Source: Sphingobacterium sp. (GTDB lineage Bacteria > Bacteroidota > Bacteroidia > Sphingobacteriales > Sphingobacteriaceae). Taken from it: 33,023 bases of DNA. The translations under genes were made by a program, and so were the position numbers. The notes below the pieces were generated by a model. That model was not told the DNA's origin. It was given only the letters and a program-made list of their open reading frames with translations, and ran no database searches. The stretch lies in the NCBI GenBank assembly GCA_031277685.1, contig JAITLV010000008.1, positions 1 through 33,023 of the forward strand, given 5' to 3'. Below are positions 1-6,387 of this stretch, piece by piece. Numbering within the stretch: position 1 is the first letter of the stretch; every line of letters begins with the position of its first letter.

Positions 1-40
1 CCTTGAAGCGTTCAAAGTCGAATGGGTCTTTTTCTTTCAT
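1..40 (-). CDS. 5' end of a leftward gene, cut by the window edge
   Basis: Only the first 13 codons are present (MKEKDPFDFERFK on the minus strand, ATG at position 40). The frame stays open to the edge. The start lies 5 bases beyond a large dyad at 45-98, which would sit in its promoter or leader. The fragment is too short to assign a family. Confidence 0.4.
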   Translation of the reverse strand, partial: MKEKDPFDFERFK

Positions 41-44
41 GACC

Positions 45-98
45 GTGTCGTTTGAATAATTGAATATAAATAATCTTATTGAATTATTCCTCTGACAC
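45..98. repeat. 54-bp interrupted palindrome between two leftward genes
   Basis: GTGTC at 45-49 pairs with GACAC at 94-98. GAATAATTGAAT at 54-65 pairs with ATTGAATTATTC at 78-89 with one mismatched position. The 4-base gaps on the two sides are equal, so the structure is symmetric around 71.5. No T tract follows on either strand, so it is not a typical intrinsic terminator. It lies between the stop codon of the GIY-YIG-like gene and the start of the next leftward gene, which suits an operator or recombination site. Confidence 0.5.
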
Positions 99-101
99 AG
101 T

Positions 102-686
102 TCATGTTACAGTCTCTTTCCCAATGATAGGCTTTAAACTAGTTGCAAATTTTTTCTCTATAACTTCCATATAGTCCGCTACATCCTCATTAAATTCATA
201 TACATGTATGCGCAGCTTTAGCCCCATTTCAGTAGCCCAATGGTATAATTGCAATCCATGTGAATTGGATAATTTTCCGCTCTTATGAGTGTGATAGCCA
301 AGGTGCATAATAATTCGACCCCATACACATTTCTTCACCTTTCCAACATATAATATTCTACTATTTAGAGGGAAATTCTTTTTTATGGCAGGTCTGGTTT
401 TTCCTTCCATAAGCTGAATTTTTTGTATTATATCAATTGATGTTTCATTTGAAACAACTTCAAAAACATAAACGCATGGGCTATTTTCGATTTGTTGAAG
501 TTCAGAAAACATTTTGCGGAATTTATCGCTGTCACGAATATCTTCATAAATAAATTTCTCTTCCAAATCATTTGAGTCAATTTCAAATTGTTGGACACTT
601 TTATAGCCGTTATTTGCTACGATTTGAAATGAATTAGCAATGTCATTTCCCCATGACTTAATGGTATTACTTTCTATTAAATTCAT
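102..686 (-). CDS. GIY-YIG nuclease-like protein
   Basis: This 194-residue protein has a GIY-YIG-like C-terminal half. What is seen: VYVF at 72-75 (the GIY position), LYVGK at 112-116 (the YIG position), an arginine at 124 in WGRI, H128, a tyrosine in LYHW (about 148), a glutamate at 177 in VIEKKF and a closing KPIIGK at 185-190. In the family the conserved Tyr, Arg and Glu cleave DNA with one metal ion. The spacing between the first two motifs (about 36 residues) is longer than in the minimal domain, and the final Asn is replaced, so activity is uncertain. The N-terminal 65 residues are unassigned. It is the last gene of the leftward accessory group and could be a homing-type or defence-linked nuclease. 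Confidence 0.6.
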   Translation of the reverse strand: MNLIESNTIKSWGNDIANSFQIVANNGYKSVQQFEIDSNDLEEKFIYEDIRDSDKFRKMFSELQQIENSPCVYVFEVVSNETSIDIIQKIQLMEGKTRPAIKKNFPLNSRILYVGKVKKCVWGRIIMHLGYHTHKSGKLSNSHGLQLYHWATEMGLKLRIHVYEFNEDVADYMEVIEKKFATSLKPIIGKETVT

Positions 687-745
687 AAAAACGGTTGTTA
701 ATAAATATGGGAAGTAAAGTTAATAAAAACCCCTATCAGAAGCTC

Positions 746-1162
746 TTATTCATAAAGGACAATATCCTCTCCTGATACATTTTCACCTTCGATTTTGATG
801 GTACAACTAAACTTTGTCCTTAACATTGCACCGAAAGAATTTTGGCTATCGACCCATGAAATAATTTGATATTTATTATCTCCTATATATTTCACATGTT
901 TATATCTTTCAAAATCATCGGGGAATTTGGCTGTACTAGGTGCCTTTAGTCTCTCTTTAATAAAATCCTCTGCATAAATATATGCTAAAAGATAATTTTC
1001 TTGTATTTGTGATTCGGTGTTATTGGTCTTGCTAGAATTGCCAGAGTCTTCTTTTTTATCTCTAGTACAATAGCCTATTGTTAAAATGATTACTAGTACA
1101 ATAACCCATCCGCTACAACCGTTATTGTTTTGTGGTAGTTCCCCTTTATTTTGATTTTTCAT
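746..1162 (-). CDS. membrane-anchored protein with a PSTAKFP-type C-terminal domain
   Basis: The protein has 138 residues. A hydrophobic segment at about 18-32 (WVIVLVIILTIGYC) predicts one N-terminal membrane anchor. A low-complexity Asn/Ser/Thr linker follows, and then a globular domain from about 58. That domain contains ERLKAPSTAKFP and a later DSQNSFGAMLRTKFSC stretch, a combination I recognise from small accessory proteins of phages and plasmids whose role is unknown. The domain probably lies outside the inner membrane. The gene has its own promoter with an overlapping palindrome (1,164-1,185), so it is probably regulated on its own. Function is not assigned. Confidence 0.65.
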   Translation of the reverse strand: MKNQNKGELPQNNNGCSGWVIVLVIILTIGYCTRDKKEDSGNSSKTNNTESQIQENYLLAYIYAEDFIKERLKAPSTAKFPDDFERYKHVKYIGDNKYQIISWVDSQNSFGAMLRTKFSCTIKIEGENVSGEDIVLYE

Positions 1163-1163
1163 C

Positions 1164-1185
1164 GGTTAATATTTAACCAAATATA
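1164..1185 (-). promoter_or_regulatory. promoter -7 box with adjoining palindromic operator
   Basis: On the minus strand TATATTTG (1,178-1,185) matches the Bacteroidota -7 consensus TAnnTTTG. It directly abuts a perfect palindrome, GGTTAA-TAT-TTAACC (1,164-1,178), that covers the expected transcription start of the gene at 746-1,162. No clear -33 TTG is seen at the usual distance. A repressor bound here would block initiation. Confidence 0.45.
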
Positions 1186-1236
1186 TAAAAATATTGGGTT
1201 TTTAAATATTTAGTTCACCTTTTGCAACACCTTAAA

Positions 1237-1265
1237 TAAAAAACCCCCTATCGGATGATAGAGGG
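1237..1265 (-). terminator. intrinsic terminator of the hicAB operon
   Basis: On the minus strand CCCTCTATC, a 4-base loop and GATAGGGGG form a 9-bp stem with one G-U pair, followed by TTTTTTATTT. It starts about 30 bases after the hicB stop codon. Confidence 0.8.
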
Positions 1266-1295
1266 CTACTAGCAAAAAATAATAGTGTTGAGTTA

Positions 1296-1691
1296 TTATA
1301 GTTCTATTGCCAGCAATTCTTGTCCGAGCTTATGTAAGCCCTCAACTATTTTTTTCTTTTGCGCTTCACGTGGTTTGGTCATCCCTGTAGCGTAATGGTG
1401 CATTTGTTTTTGATTAATTCCAGTCAACCGCTCAAATCCTGCATTTGAAATAACGCCTTTGTAATTGTCCAACAAAGATACAATGTCAAAGTTATATATT
1501 AATTGATATTCACCGTCAGCATACGTGAATTTATTATTACCGTCTAACGTTCTTGCTAAATCTATACAATCCAAGATGTTTGCTTTACATTCATTTAATG
1601 TTTCACCGTAGCCGTAAATTGATGGTACATTGGTTGAATGTGCGTGATACCCATCTTCGTTTTTTTCGATAAGAATTTTTACCTTTTTCAT
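1296..1691 (-). CDS. hicB: HicB-type antitoxin
   Basis: The 131-residue protein has two parts. Residues 1 to about 55 form the partial RNase H-like HicB fold (KILIEKNEDGYHAHSTNVPSI, then a GYGETLNECKANI stretch), which in the family binds and masks the toxin. The C-terminal part (about 75-125, SNAGFERLTGINQKQMHHYATG) reads as a helix-turn-helix DNA-binding domain, which would make it the autorepressor. It follows the small toxin gene by 36 bases and ends before a clear terminator, so the two form a closed leftward operon. The likely operator is the palindrome at 1,915-1,927. Confidence 0.88.
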   Translation of the reverse strand: MKKVKILIEKNEDGYHAHSTNVPSIYGYGETLNECKANILDCIDLARTLDGNNKFTYADGEYQLIYNFDIVSLLDNYKGVISNAGFERLTGINQKQMHHYATGMTKPREAQKKKIVEGLHKLGQELLAIEL

Positions 1692-1727
1692 CCTCTTTAA
1701 ATTTTAAATCTATGAAGTACGGAGGGG

Positions 1728-1907
1728 TTACAACCCCATCCGCTTTTTCAGTGTCATTTCTAGACCTCTAGGCATTTCCTTTGCTCCGTGATTTGGTACC
1801 GTTTCCGTTTTACCGTCCTTTTCCCAAATTTCGTGGCTTCCTTTGCCCTGTCTAACTAGCTTCCAACCGCTACGGCTGATAAGCCTAATAAACTCGCTGT
1901 ACTTCAT
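1728..1907 (-). CDS. hicA: HicA-type mRNA interferase toxin (59 residues)
   Basis: The minus-strand reading frame begins MKYSEFIRLISRSGWKLVRQ and contains GKGSHEIW, VPNHGAKEM and a final LKKRMGL. GSHxxW with the catalytic His, and VPxHxxKE, are HicA hallmarks: a double-stranded-RNA-binding-like fold that cleaves mRNA. The length of 59 residues is normal for HicA. The ATG at 1,907 is supported by the promoter just upstream (-7 box at 1,933-1,940). Toxin before antitoxin is the usual hicAB order. In a phage such pairs can stabilise the prophage or act in abortive infection; that role is inferred. Confidence 0.88.
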   Translation of the reverse strand: MKYSEFIRLISRSGWKLVRQGKGSHEIWEKDGKTETVPNHGAKEMPRGLEMTLKKRMGL

Positions 1908-1914
1908 AGAACTA

Positions 1915-1963
1915 TTGAGTAACTCAACAGTACAAAGATAGTAAAATGTATAGTATTTGCAAA
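1915..1963 (-). promoter_or_regulatory. hicAB promoter and palindromic operator
   Basis: On the minus strand TTTG (1,960-1,963), 19 bases, then TATCTTTG (1,933-1,940) is an excellent match to the Bacteroidota -33/-7 consensus. Downstream, TTGAGT-A-ACTCAA (1,915-1,927) is a perfect palindrome at the expected start of transcription and suits binding of the HicB helix-turn-helix. TATAGTATTT is repeated directly at 1,949-1,958 and 1,983-1,992. Confidence 0.75.
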
Positions 1964-2023
1964 ATAAAATAATAGAAAAATATATAGTATTTTTATTTAC
2001 ACCGACACTACACCGTCAAGTAA

Positions 2024-2046
2024 TTATACAGGTCGTTATACAGGTC
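2024..2046. repeat. two tandem TTATACAGGTC repeats
   Basis: TTATACAGGTC occurs at 2,024-2,034 and 2,036-2,046, a 12-base period. Its complement, GACCTGTATAA, carries the same GTATAA core as the array at 2,767-2,886. Ten bases (ACCTGTATAA) are identical to the copy at 2,785-2,794. These two sites therefore face the main array across about 720 bp. Confidence 0.6.
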
Positions 2047-2707
2047 ATAATTATTAATCATTTTTAGCCGATTTAAGACCGTTTACATTAATCCGAATAC
2101 TTTGTGTTATTTCTGAATAATAATTGATTCTAGGTGTTTAATCAGCTTTTAAAATCGTAAGTATAGGGTATTCAAAAAGGGGGCGGGGGCGGAACTCTGT
2201 CTATGTTGATTGAATTCATACGGTATATCTCTGTAACCTTTGTCGATAGACATTGATGATAGTTGAGATATTCAAATATTTGTAACCTCATTACCTATAC
2301 TATAATGTTGATGTATAGTTTATTTAAATCAAGATTGAAGTAGTTATAATACGTATTATCAGTAATATTTAAACTATTGAATATACTGTTGAAGATATAG
2401 AAATATACTGTAATGACTACCATTAAATATATAAGATTCAATACCATTACAAATACCTAACGGTATATCTATTTCAATTGGAAATAAAGAGATATAAGAC
2501 ATTATTTGTTAATTCCAATACTTTGTATGATTGAGATAATATAATTGATTGTATAGCTTTATTTACATCTAAAATTGGATATATACAATATTACTTACCT
2601 TCAACATTATACATACAATTAAAAATATATAAATATAGAATAACAATACTTATACATATTATATATAATTCTATACAAGTATATAACAATTATAGTATCT
2701 TATTCTA

Positions 2708-2760
2708 TTATTCTTTTATTTATCTTATTCTTTTATATTATTATATACTTATTCTTTTAT
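2708..2760 (+). repeat. three direct repeats of TTATTCTTTTAT
   Basis: Exact 12-base copies begin at 2,708, 2,725 and 2,749. They directly precede the GTATAA array and are almost pure A/T, so they would melt easily, as a DNA-unwinding element should. Confidence 0.65.
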
Positions 2761-2766
2761 TTATGT

Positions 2767-2886
2767 GTATAACATCTGTATAATACCTGTATAACATAAT
2801 TATATTATTACTGTATAAATTATTGTATAATGTGTATAACGTAGTGTATAACAGTTATTATTTATATGTATAATGTGGTGTATAAT
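2767..2886 (+). repeat. array of nine GTATAA(C/T/A) sites phased near one helical turn
   Basis: Sites begin at 2,767, 2,778, 2,789, 2,813, 2,825, 2,834, 2,846, 2,868 and 2,880. The steps are 11, 11, 24, 12, 9, 12, 22 and 12 bases, which are close to one or two turns of B-DNA. All are in the same orientation. Regular spacing on one face of the helix indicates cooperative binding by a protein rather than random AT-richness. Confidence 0.6.
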
Positions 2887-3155
2887 CTTCTCTTCAATTT
2901 TATTTTAAAAAAAGAATAGAAAAAATTAGGTATAGAGCATTCTTACATTATATTCGTTATATGTGGCTACAACATCACTAAGATTATCCAACTCATTCGA
3001 GATTGGAACATTCCAACAAGATTTTAAATTATTTAAAAATAATCTGATTGATATACAGTTAGTTATATTTTATTGAAAAAATAAACTGTACTTTTTCTAA
3101 TTATTAGATTATTTATTATTAAACGATACAATATTAATTGTTATTCATATTCATG

Positions 3156-3186
3156 GTTGAGGGAGTTATAAACCCTCAACTTTTTT
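3156..3186 (+). terminator. intrinsic terminator upstream of the gene at 3,227
   Basis: GTTGAGGG (3,156-3,163), a 9-base loop and CCCTCAAC (3,173-3,180) form a perfect 8-bp stem followed by six T. There is no rightward gene upstream for more than 3 kb. It must therefore end an untranslated RNA, or act as an attenuator in the leader of the next gene. Confidence 0.75.
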
Positions 3187-3226
3187 AAAAAGGATATGAA
3201 GGGTAAATAATTAGTATTAACAAAAT

Positions 3227-4075
3227 ATGAATATGACAAATAACAATAATATAGCAGTAGAGGTGCAAGGCGTCGAAACAGCAGAAAAAACGATTAATAT
3301 GATGTTTCCAACGTCATTAGTAAAGAAATTAGAAAAGCTTTTCGAAGGTGATAAAACAGACTTTAATAAGGTGTTATTCACTATATTTTGGATAAATAAA
3401 GGAAAGTATAATAGCTTAAAAAAGAAATATGAAGCTTACCAAGAGGTATCTAGCCGTTACGGCAACTGGATGGCTCTAACAGGTAAAAAAGGCACAGAAT
3501 TCATCACTAAGTTAGTTGATGGTGGTATCATCAAGAAGGTAAGCGGATATACAACGGCAAAACATTATACACGTTATACACTTGTTACACCGTACCAGTA
3601 TAAAGGTAAAGATGCAACTGGAAATGATTATACACTTTATACGCTTACAGAAGATGCAGGTGCATTTGCAAAGAAATACATAAAAGATAATTATTGTGTT
3701 ATCATACCTTCAACCTCAACTAAAGTGAAAGAGATTACAAAGGAAAAGAATATTGAGGTTGAGCAGGTAGGAAAGAATTTAGAAACTAATAATATGGATA
3801 TAGAAATTGAAAACCTAGAAAAAAGGGTGGCATCACTACAGGAGCGTATAGATGCAATGCTACAACAGATGGCAGAACAGGAACAGCAAATAAAACAGTT
3901 GGTGAATAACAGAGGTAATCAACCTTCAACAGCTATTGAAGAAGAAATTCAAAAAACCAATCTTAAAGAAACACCATTCTTTCATGATGAAGAAGATATA
4001 AATAAAGTCAATTTAAGCGAATTAACTGACTTTTTCGCAGCGTATAATAGCGATAATAGCAACGATAAAGGCTAA
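3227..4075 (+). CDS. coiled-coil protein with possible winged-helix N-terminal half, candidate origin-binding protein
   Basis: The protein has 282 residues. Residues about 25-120 are basic and alternate helix and strand (SLVKKLEKLF, then NWMALTGKKGTEFITKLVDGGIIKK and KHYTRYTLVT), which suggests a winged-helix fold; I do not recognise the family. Residues about 190-228 form a clear coiled coil (ENLEKRVASLQERIDAMLQQ), followed by a polar tail. Two nearby ATGs (3,227 and 3,233) are possible starts. It lies alone on the plus strand just after the repeat-rich region and ends in its own terminator (4,132-4,158). Its position next to a phased repeat array suggests that it binds there, as plasmid or phage initiators do; the sequence itself does not prove this. 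Confidence 0.6.
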   Translation: MNMTNNNNIAVEVQGVETAEKTINMMFPTSLVKKLEKLFEGDKTDFNKVLFTIFWINKGKYNSLKKKYEAYQEVSSRYGNWMALTGKKGTEFITKLVDGGIIKKVSGYTTAKHYTRYTLVTPYQYKGKDATGNDYTLYTLTEDAGAFAKKYIKDNYCVIIPSTSTKVKEITKEKNIEVEQVGKNLETNNMDIEIENLEKRVASLQERIDAMLQQMAEQEQQIKQLVNNRGNQPSTAIEEEIQKTNLKETPFFHDEEDINKVNLSELTDFFAAYNSDNSNDKG

Positions 4076-4131
4076 GGAATAGGCCGTTCATTTGTATTCC
4101 GTTTTAATTATTTTCATAAATTTTTGTTTTC

Positions 4132-4158
4132 AAAGGGGCTTTAATTAGCCCCTTTTTT
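4132..4158 (+). terminator. intrinsic terminator
   Basis: AAAGGGGCT, loop TTAATT, AGCCCCTTT and further T. It lies about 55 bases after the stop of the gene at 3,227 and before the converging gene at 4,175. Confidence 0.85.
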
Positions 4159-4174
4159 GGTGTAGATGTAGGGC

Positions 4175-4423
4175 CTAGAGGTGGCTAGCTCTTTGACGTG
4201 CTTTTTCAGTTGCACGTATTTTTTCTTCTTTTTTACACTCTGGACAACCGCCATAGGCGTTGTTTTCGCTGTAGCTTTTGCCGTGGATTGGGCAAACTTT
4301 CAAGTCTGATGACGTGCTTGTACTTGTTTCTGTTGTTGTTGTGTCCTCTTTGTCGTCCGAAAATAGGCTACCTAAGAACCAGCAAAATCCAACAAATAGG
4401 ACTAGTTTAAGTATGGCTTTCAT
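4175..4423 (-). CDS. small membrane-anchored protein with a CPxH...CPxC zinc-ribbon-like tail
   Basis: The 82-residue protein has a hydrophobic N-terminus (about residues 4-22, ILKLVLFVGFCWFLGSLF). A Thr/Ser-rich linker follows, then VCPIHGKSYSENNAYGGCPECKK with two Cys pairs or Cys/His pairs about 16 residues apart, a likely zinc-binding knuckle. The C-terminus is a basic helix. It is transcribed divergently from the XRE regulator at 4,525, with a promoter whose -33 element lies inside a dyad (4,447-4,489). It is therefore probably repressed by that regulator and could be expressed in the lysogen. Function is unknown. Confidence 0.6.
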   Translation of the reverse strand: MKAILKLVLFVGFCWFLGSLFSDDKEDTTTTETSTSTSSDLKVCPIHGKSYSENNAYGGCPECKKEEKIRATEKARQRASHL

Positions 4424-4446
4424 ATTTATTTGTTTTTGATTATCAA

Positions 4447-4489
4447 CAAATCTAACTAATTATAGTCTAAAATACAACGTATCCGTTGT
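4447..4489 (-). promoter_or_regulatory. divergent promoter region with dyad operator
   Basis: On the minus strand TTG (4,475-4,477), 20 bases, then TAGATTTG (4,447-4,454) forms a promoter for the gene at 4,175-4,423. ACAACG-TATC-CGTTGT (4,474-4,489) is a perfect 6-bp dyad overlapping the -33 box and lying 36 bases before the XRE start codon. This is a plausible operator for the XRE protein on both sides. Confidence 0.55.
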
Positions 4490-4524
4490 GTAATAATTTT
4501 ATAAAAACTTCGTGATTTATATCC

Positions 4525-4755
4525 ATGGCTGATAAGGATATATTTCTAAAAAATGTAGGTGCATCTATACGTAGGGTAAGGACAGAAAAGGGGATGACAC
4601 AATCACAACTAGCCCACAATGTCGGTAAAGACCAACAGTCAATTCAACGGTTGGAAGCAGGAAATATTAACGCCACGCTTTATTATCTATCGGAAATAGC
4701 CAAAGGCTTAAATATGCAATTCGAAGACCTGCTTAAAGAAATCAAATCGACCTAA
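4525..4755 (+). CDS. XRE-family helix-turn-helix regulator
   Basis: The 76-residue protein is essentially one Cro/C1-type helix-turn-helix: GASIRRVRTEKGMTQSQLAHNVGKDQQSIQRLEAGN, with the recognition helix around QQSIQRLE, then a helical C-terminus (YYLSEIAKGLNMQFEDLL). It has no extra oligomerisation or peptidase domain, so it resembles a Cro or small repressor rather than a full CI. It is transcribed away from the gene at 4,175 across a dyad and ends in its own terminator, so it forms a single-gene unit. It probably controls the early rightward operon that starts at 4,974; this is inferred from position. Confidence 0.85.
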   Translation: MADKDIFLKNVGASIRRVRTEKGMTQSQLAHNVGKDQQSIQRLEAGNINATLYYLSEIAKGLNMQFEDLLKEIKST

Positions 4756-4776
4756 CCAAATTTAAAATATACCATG

Positions 4777-4805
4777 AAGGGGATACAATTAGTATCCCTT
4801 TTTTT
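4777..4805 (+). terminator. intrinsic terminator after the XRE gene
   Basis: GGGATAC, loop AATTA, GTATCCC and seven T. The stem is a perfect 7 bp and lies about 20 bases after the stop codon. Confidence 0.88.
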
Positions 4806-4973
4806 GTGCCCAAATTTTTAATAGCCTTTATAAAAATCCCATTCTACATTATATTATAAGAAAAATAATTTGGTTGATAATCAGTTATTTAAATTATAAT
4901 TTGAAAATAATTTAATAAAAAAGGGAATTATTTTTTCTGACATGATATTTATAATAAAGATAGAGAAACAAAG

Positions 4974-5246
4974 ATGACATTAAAGGAATATGGAGACTTG
5001 ACGATGAAGGAAATAAAGAAAGTCCTTACTCAGCAACAATTAAACAATATCTACTTAGGGAGTACAATTAAAGCAATAAGAGATACTAAGGAAGATGATA
5101 ACGAAGAAACGATAACTAAGCTCCAGTATATGCGAGATATACAGTCAGTTATGGAAAAAAAAGAAAAGTATGAGATATGCCACCATCTCCAAGTAATGAT
5201 AAAAGTATTGGAAGGTAGAATTGAAAAAAGAAAAATAAAGAGGTAA
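4974..5246 (+). CDS. small charged helical protein, first gene of the early operon
   Basis: The 90-residue protein is rich in Lys and Glu and predicted mostly helical (LTMKEIKKVLTQQQLNNIYLGSTI, then a stretch ending in RIEKRKIKR). No recognisable domain. The basic tail could bind nucleic acid. It is followed after 10 bases by the Rha-type antirepressor and is probably co-transcribed with the seven genes down to 8,525. No clear TAnnTTTG box is seen immediately upstream. Confidence 0.55.
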   Translation: MTLKEYGDLTMKEIKKVLTQQQLNNIYLGSTIKAIRDTKEDDNEETITKLQYMRDIQSVMEKKEKYEICHHLQVMIKVLEGRIEKRKIKR

Positions 5247-5256
5247 ATAACAAGTA

Positions 5257-6030
5257 ATGGAAATAATAAATACAAACAAAAATGGACAAACACTAAGTAG
5301 TAGAGAGATTGCCGAATACGCAGGGAAGCCGCACAGCGATGTGATGAAAGCAATAAGAAAAATGGAAAAATCCTGGGTTGAAGTTAACGGAGGAAATTTT
5401 TCCTTGGTTGAATATACAGATGGAAAAGGGCAAAAAAGACCTGAATACCTCTTAACAAAAAAAGAGAGTCTTTACATCGCAACCAAATTCAATGACATAG
5501 CTAGGGCAAAATTGATTAATCGTTGGGAAGAATTGGAACAACAAGTTGTAAATAATCAATTCCAAATACCTACCACTTTAAGCGGTGCGTTATTGCTAGC
5601 AAGTCAGCAAGCAGAACAAATTGAACAACAAAAATTATTGTTACAGCAGACAAATAATCAATTAAATGCGGTAAGTACCAAAGTAAACGAACAAGCATCA
5701 CAATTGAAGGAACAGGCACCAAAAGTTGTTTTTGCCGATGCAGTAAGAGAAAGTGCAGATAGTTGTTTAATCGGTCACTTAGCCACCCTTATAACACAAG
5801 CAGGGTTTGAAATCGGACAAAATCGACTCTTCAAGCTTCTTAGGGATTTGGGCTATTTGGGATGTGTTGGAGAAAAATATAACAAGCCTTTACAGAAGTA
5901 TGTGCAAGCAGGGATTTTCGAACTAAAGTATACAGAATTCACTGACAACAGCGGAAAGAAGAAAATGACCACAGTAACGAAGGTTACACCAGTCGGACAG
6001 GAATTTTTTATTAACCTATTTAAAATCTAA
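5257..6030 (+). CDS. phage antirepressor, Rha domain plus KilAC domain
   Basis: The 257-residue protein joins two known phage regulatory domains. Residues 1 to about 95 match the Rha type (SSREIAEYAGKPHSDVMKAI, then GQKRPEYLLTKKESLYIATKF and a WEELEQQ helix). A Gln-rich coiled linker (about 105-150) follows. Residues about 155-257 are a KilAC/ANT-type DNA-binding domain (FADAVRESADSCLIGHLATL, GQNRLFKLLRDLGYL, then VTPVGQEFFINLF). Such proteins counter repressors or steer early gene expression in temperate phages. Its presence is good evidence for a temperate lifestyle. Confidence 0.88.
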   Translation: MEIINTNKNGQTLSSREIAEYAGKPHSDVMKAIRKMEKSWVEVNGGNFSLVEYTDGKGQKRPEYLLTKKESLYIATKFNDIARAKLINRWEELEQQVVNNQFQIPTTLSGALLLASQQAEQIEQQKLLLQQTNNQLNAVSTKVNEQASQLKEQAPKVVFADAVRESADSCLIGHLATLITQAGFEIGQNRLFKLLRDLGYLGCVGEKYNKPLQKYVQAGIFELKYTEFTDNSGKKKMTTVTKVTPVGQEFFINLFKI

Positions 6031-6033
6031 GAT

Positions 6034-6387
6034 ATGAAAGAGCACGAATTTAATGACCCCTTGTTATTGCAGGATGCGATATTAAAGGAACTAGACTACA
6101 GAAAATATAGACGAATTATATCCCGTAATGATTGGATTACATTGTCAATGACACGGAATTTTTGTGAGAAGGGAATGCAAATCCATCAACATGTACAATC
6201 ATTATTGAAAGCTAGAGGAAGAGAAGAACAGACACTTATTGATTCAATTACTTTTGGAATGGCTGAAATGATTGTTAAAGAGCATTTTACCCCTCGTTTC
6301 GACTACGATATTCACGTAAGCGAATATACAGGAACATTCGAAAATGGGATGATGATAGTGAAAGTGACATTTAATATTAAAATCTAA
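6034..6387 (+). CDS. hypothetical phage protein
   Basis: The 117-residue soluble protein has no motif I recognise. Its N-terminal half is helical (MKEHEFNDPLLLQDAILKEL) and its C-terminal half looks like beta strands (YDIHVSEYTGTFENGMMIVK). It starts 3 bases after the antirepressor stop, and its own stop overlaps the next ATG (TAATG), so it is firmly inside the early operon and translationally coupled. Confidence 0.6.
   Translation: MKEHEFNDPLLLQDAILKELDYRKYRRIISRNDWITLSMTRNFCEKGMQIHQHVQSLLKARGREEQTLIDSITFGMAEMIVKEHFTPRFDYDIHVSEYTGTFENGMMIVKVTFNIKI

Larger units (their letters stand above)
1991..3155. other. AT-rich, repeat-bearing gene-free region, candidate replication origin
   Basis: About 1.2 kb without a credible reading frame on either strand. 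It contains inverted GTATAA-type sites (2,024-2,046), a 10-mer CGGTATATCT at 2,221 and again exactly 240 bases later at 2,461, a perfect 14-bp palindrome ATAATACGTATTAT at 2,346-2,359, AATATACTGT at 2,380 and 2,402 (22 bases apart), three 12-bp repeats (2,708-2,760) and nine phased GTATAA sites (2,767-2,886). One G-rich island (2,179-2,192) interrupts it. AT-rich DNA with phased short repeats next to a DNA-binding-type gene is the layout of an iteron origin; replication function is an inference. Confidence 0.45.

Noticed and set aside
1186..1198. A minus-strand CCCAATATTTTTA as a ninth copy of the late element
   Set aside because: It differs in the first base and near the end and lies before an accessory gene with its own host-type -7 box. 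It is probably coincidence in AT-rich DNA.
2179..2192. The G-rich island as a G-quadruplex
   Set aside because: It has only two long G runs and one GG, not the four runs needed for a stable structure.
2767..2886. The short regular repeats as a CRISPR array
   Set aside because: The repeat is only 7 bases and the spacers are 2-17 bases; there are no cas genes. Helical phasing explains it better.
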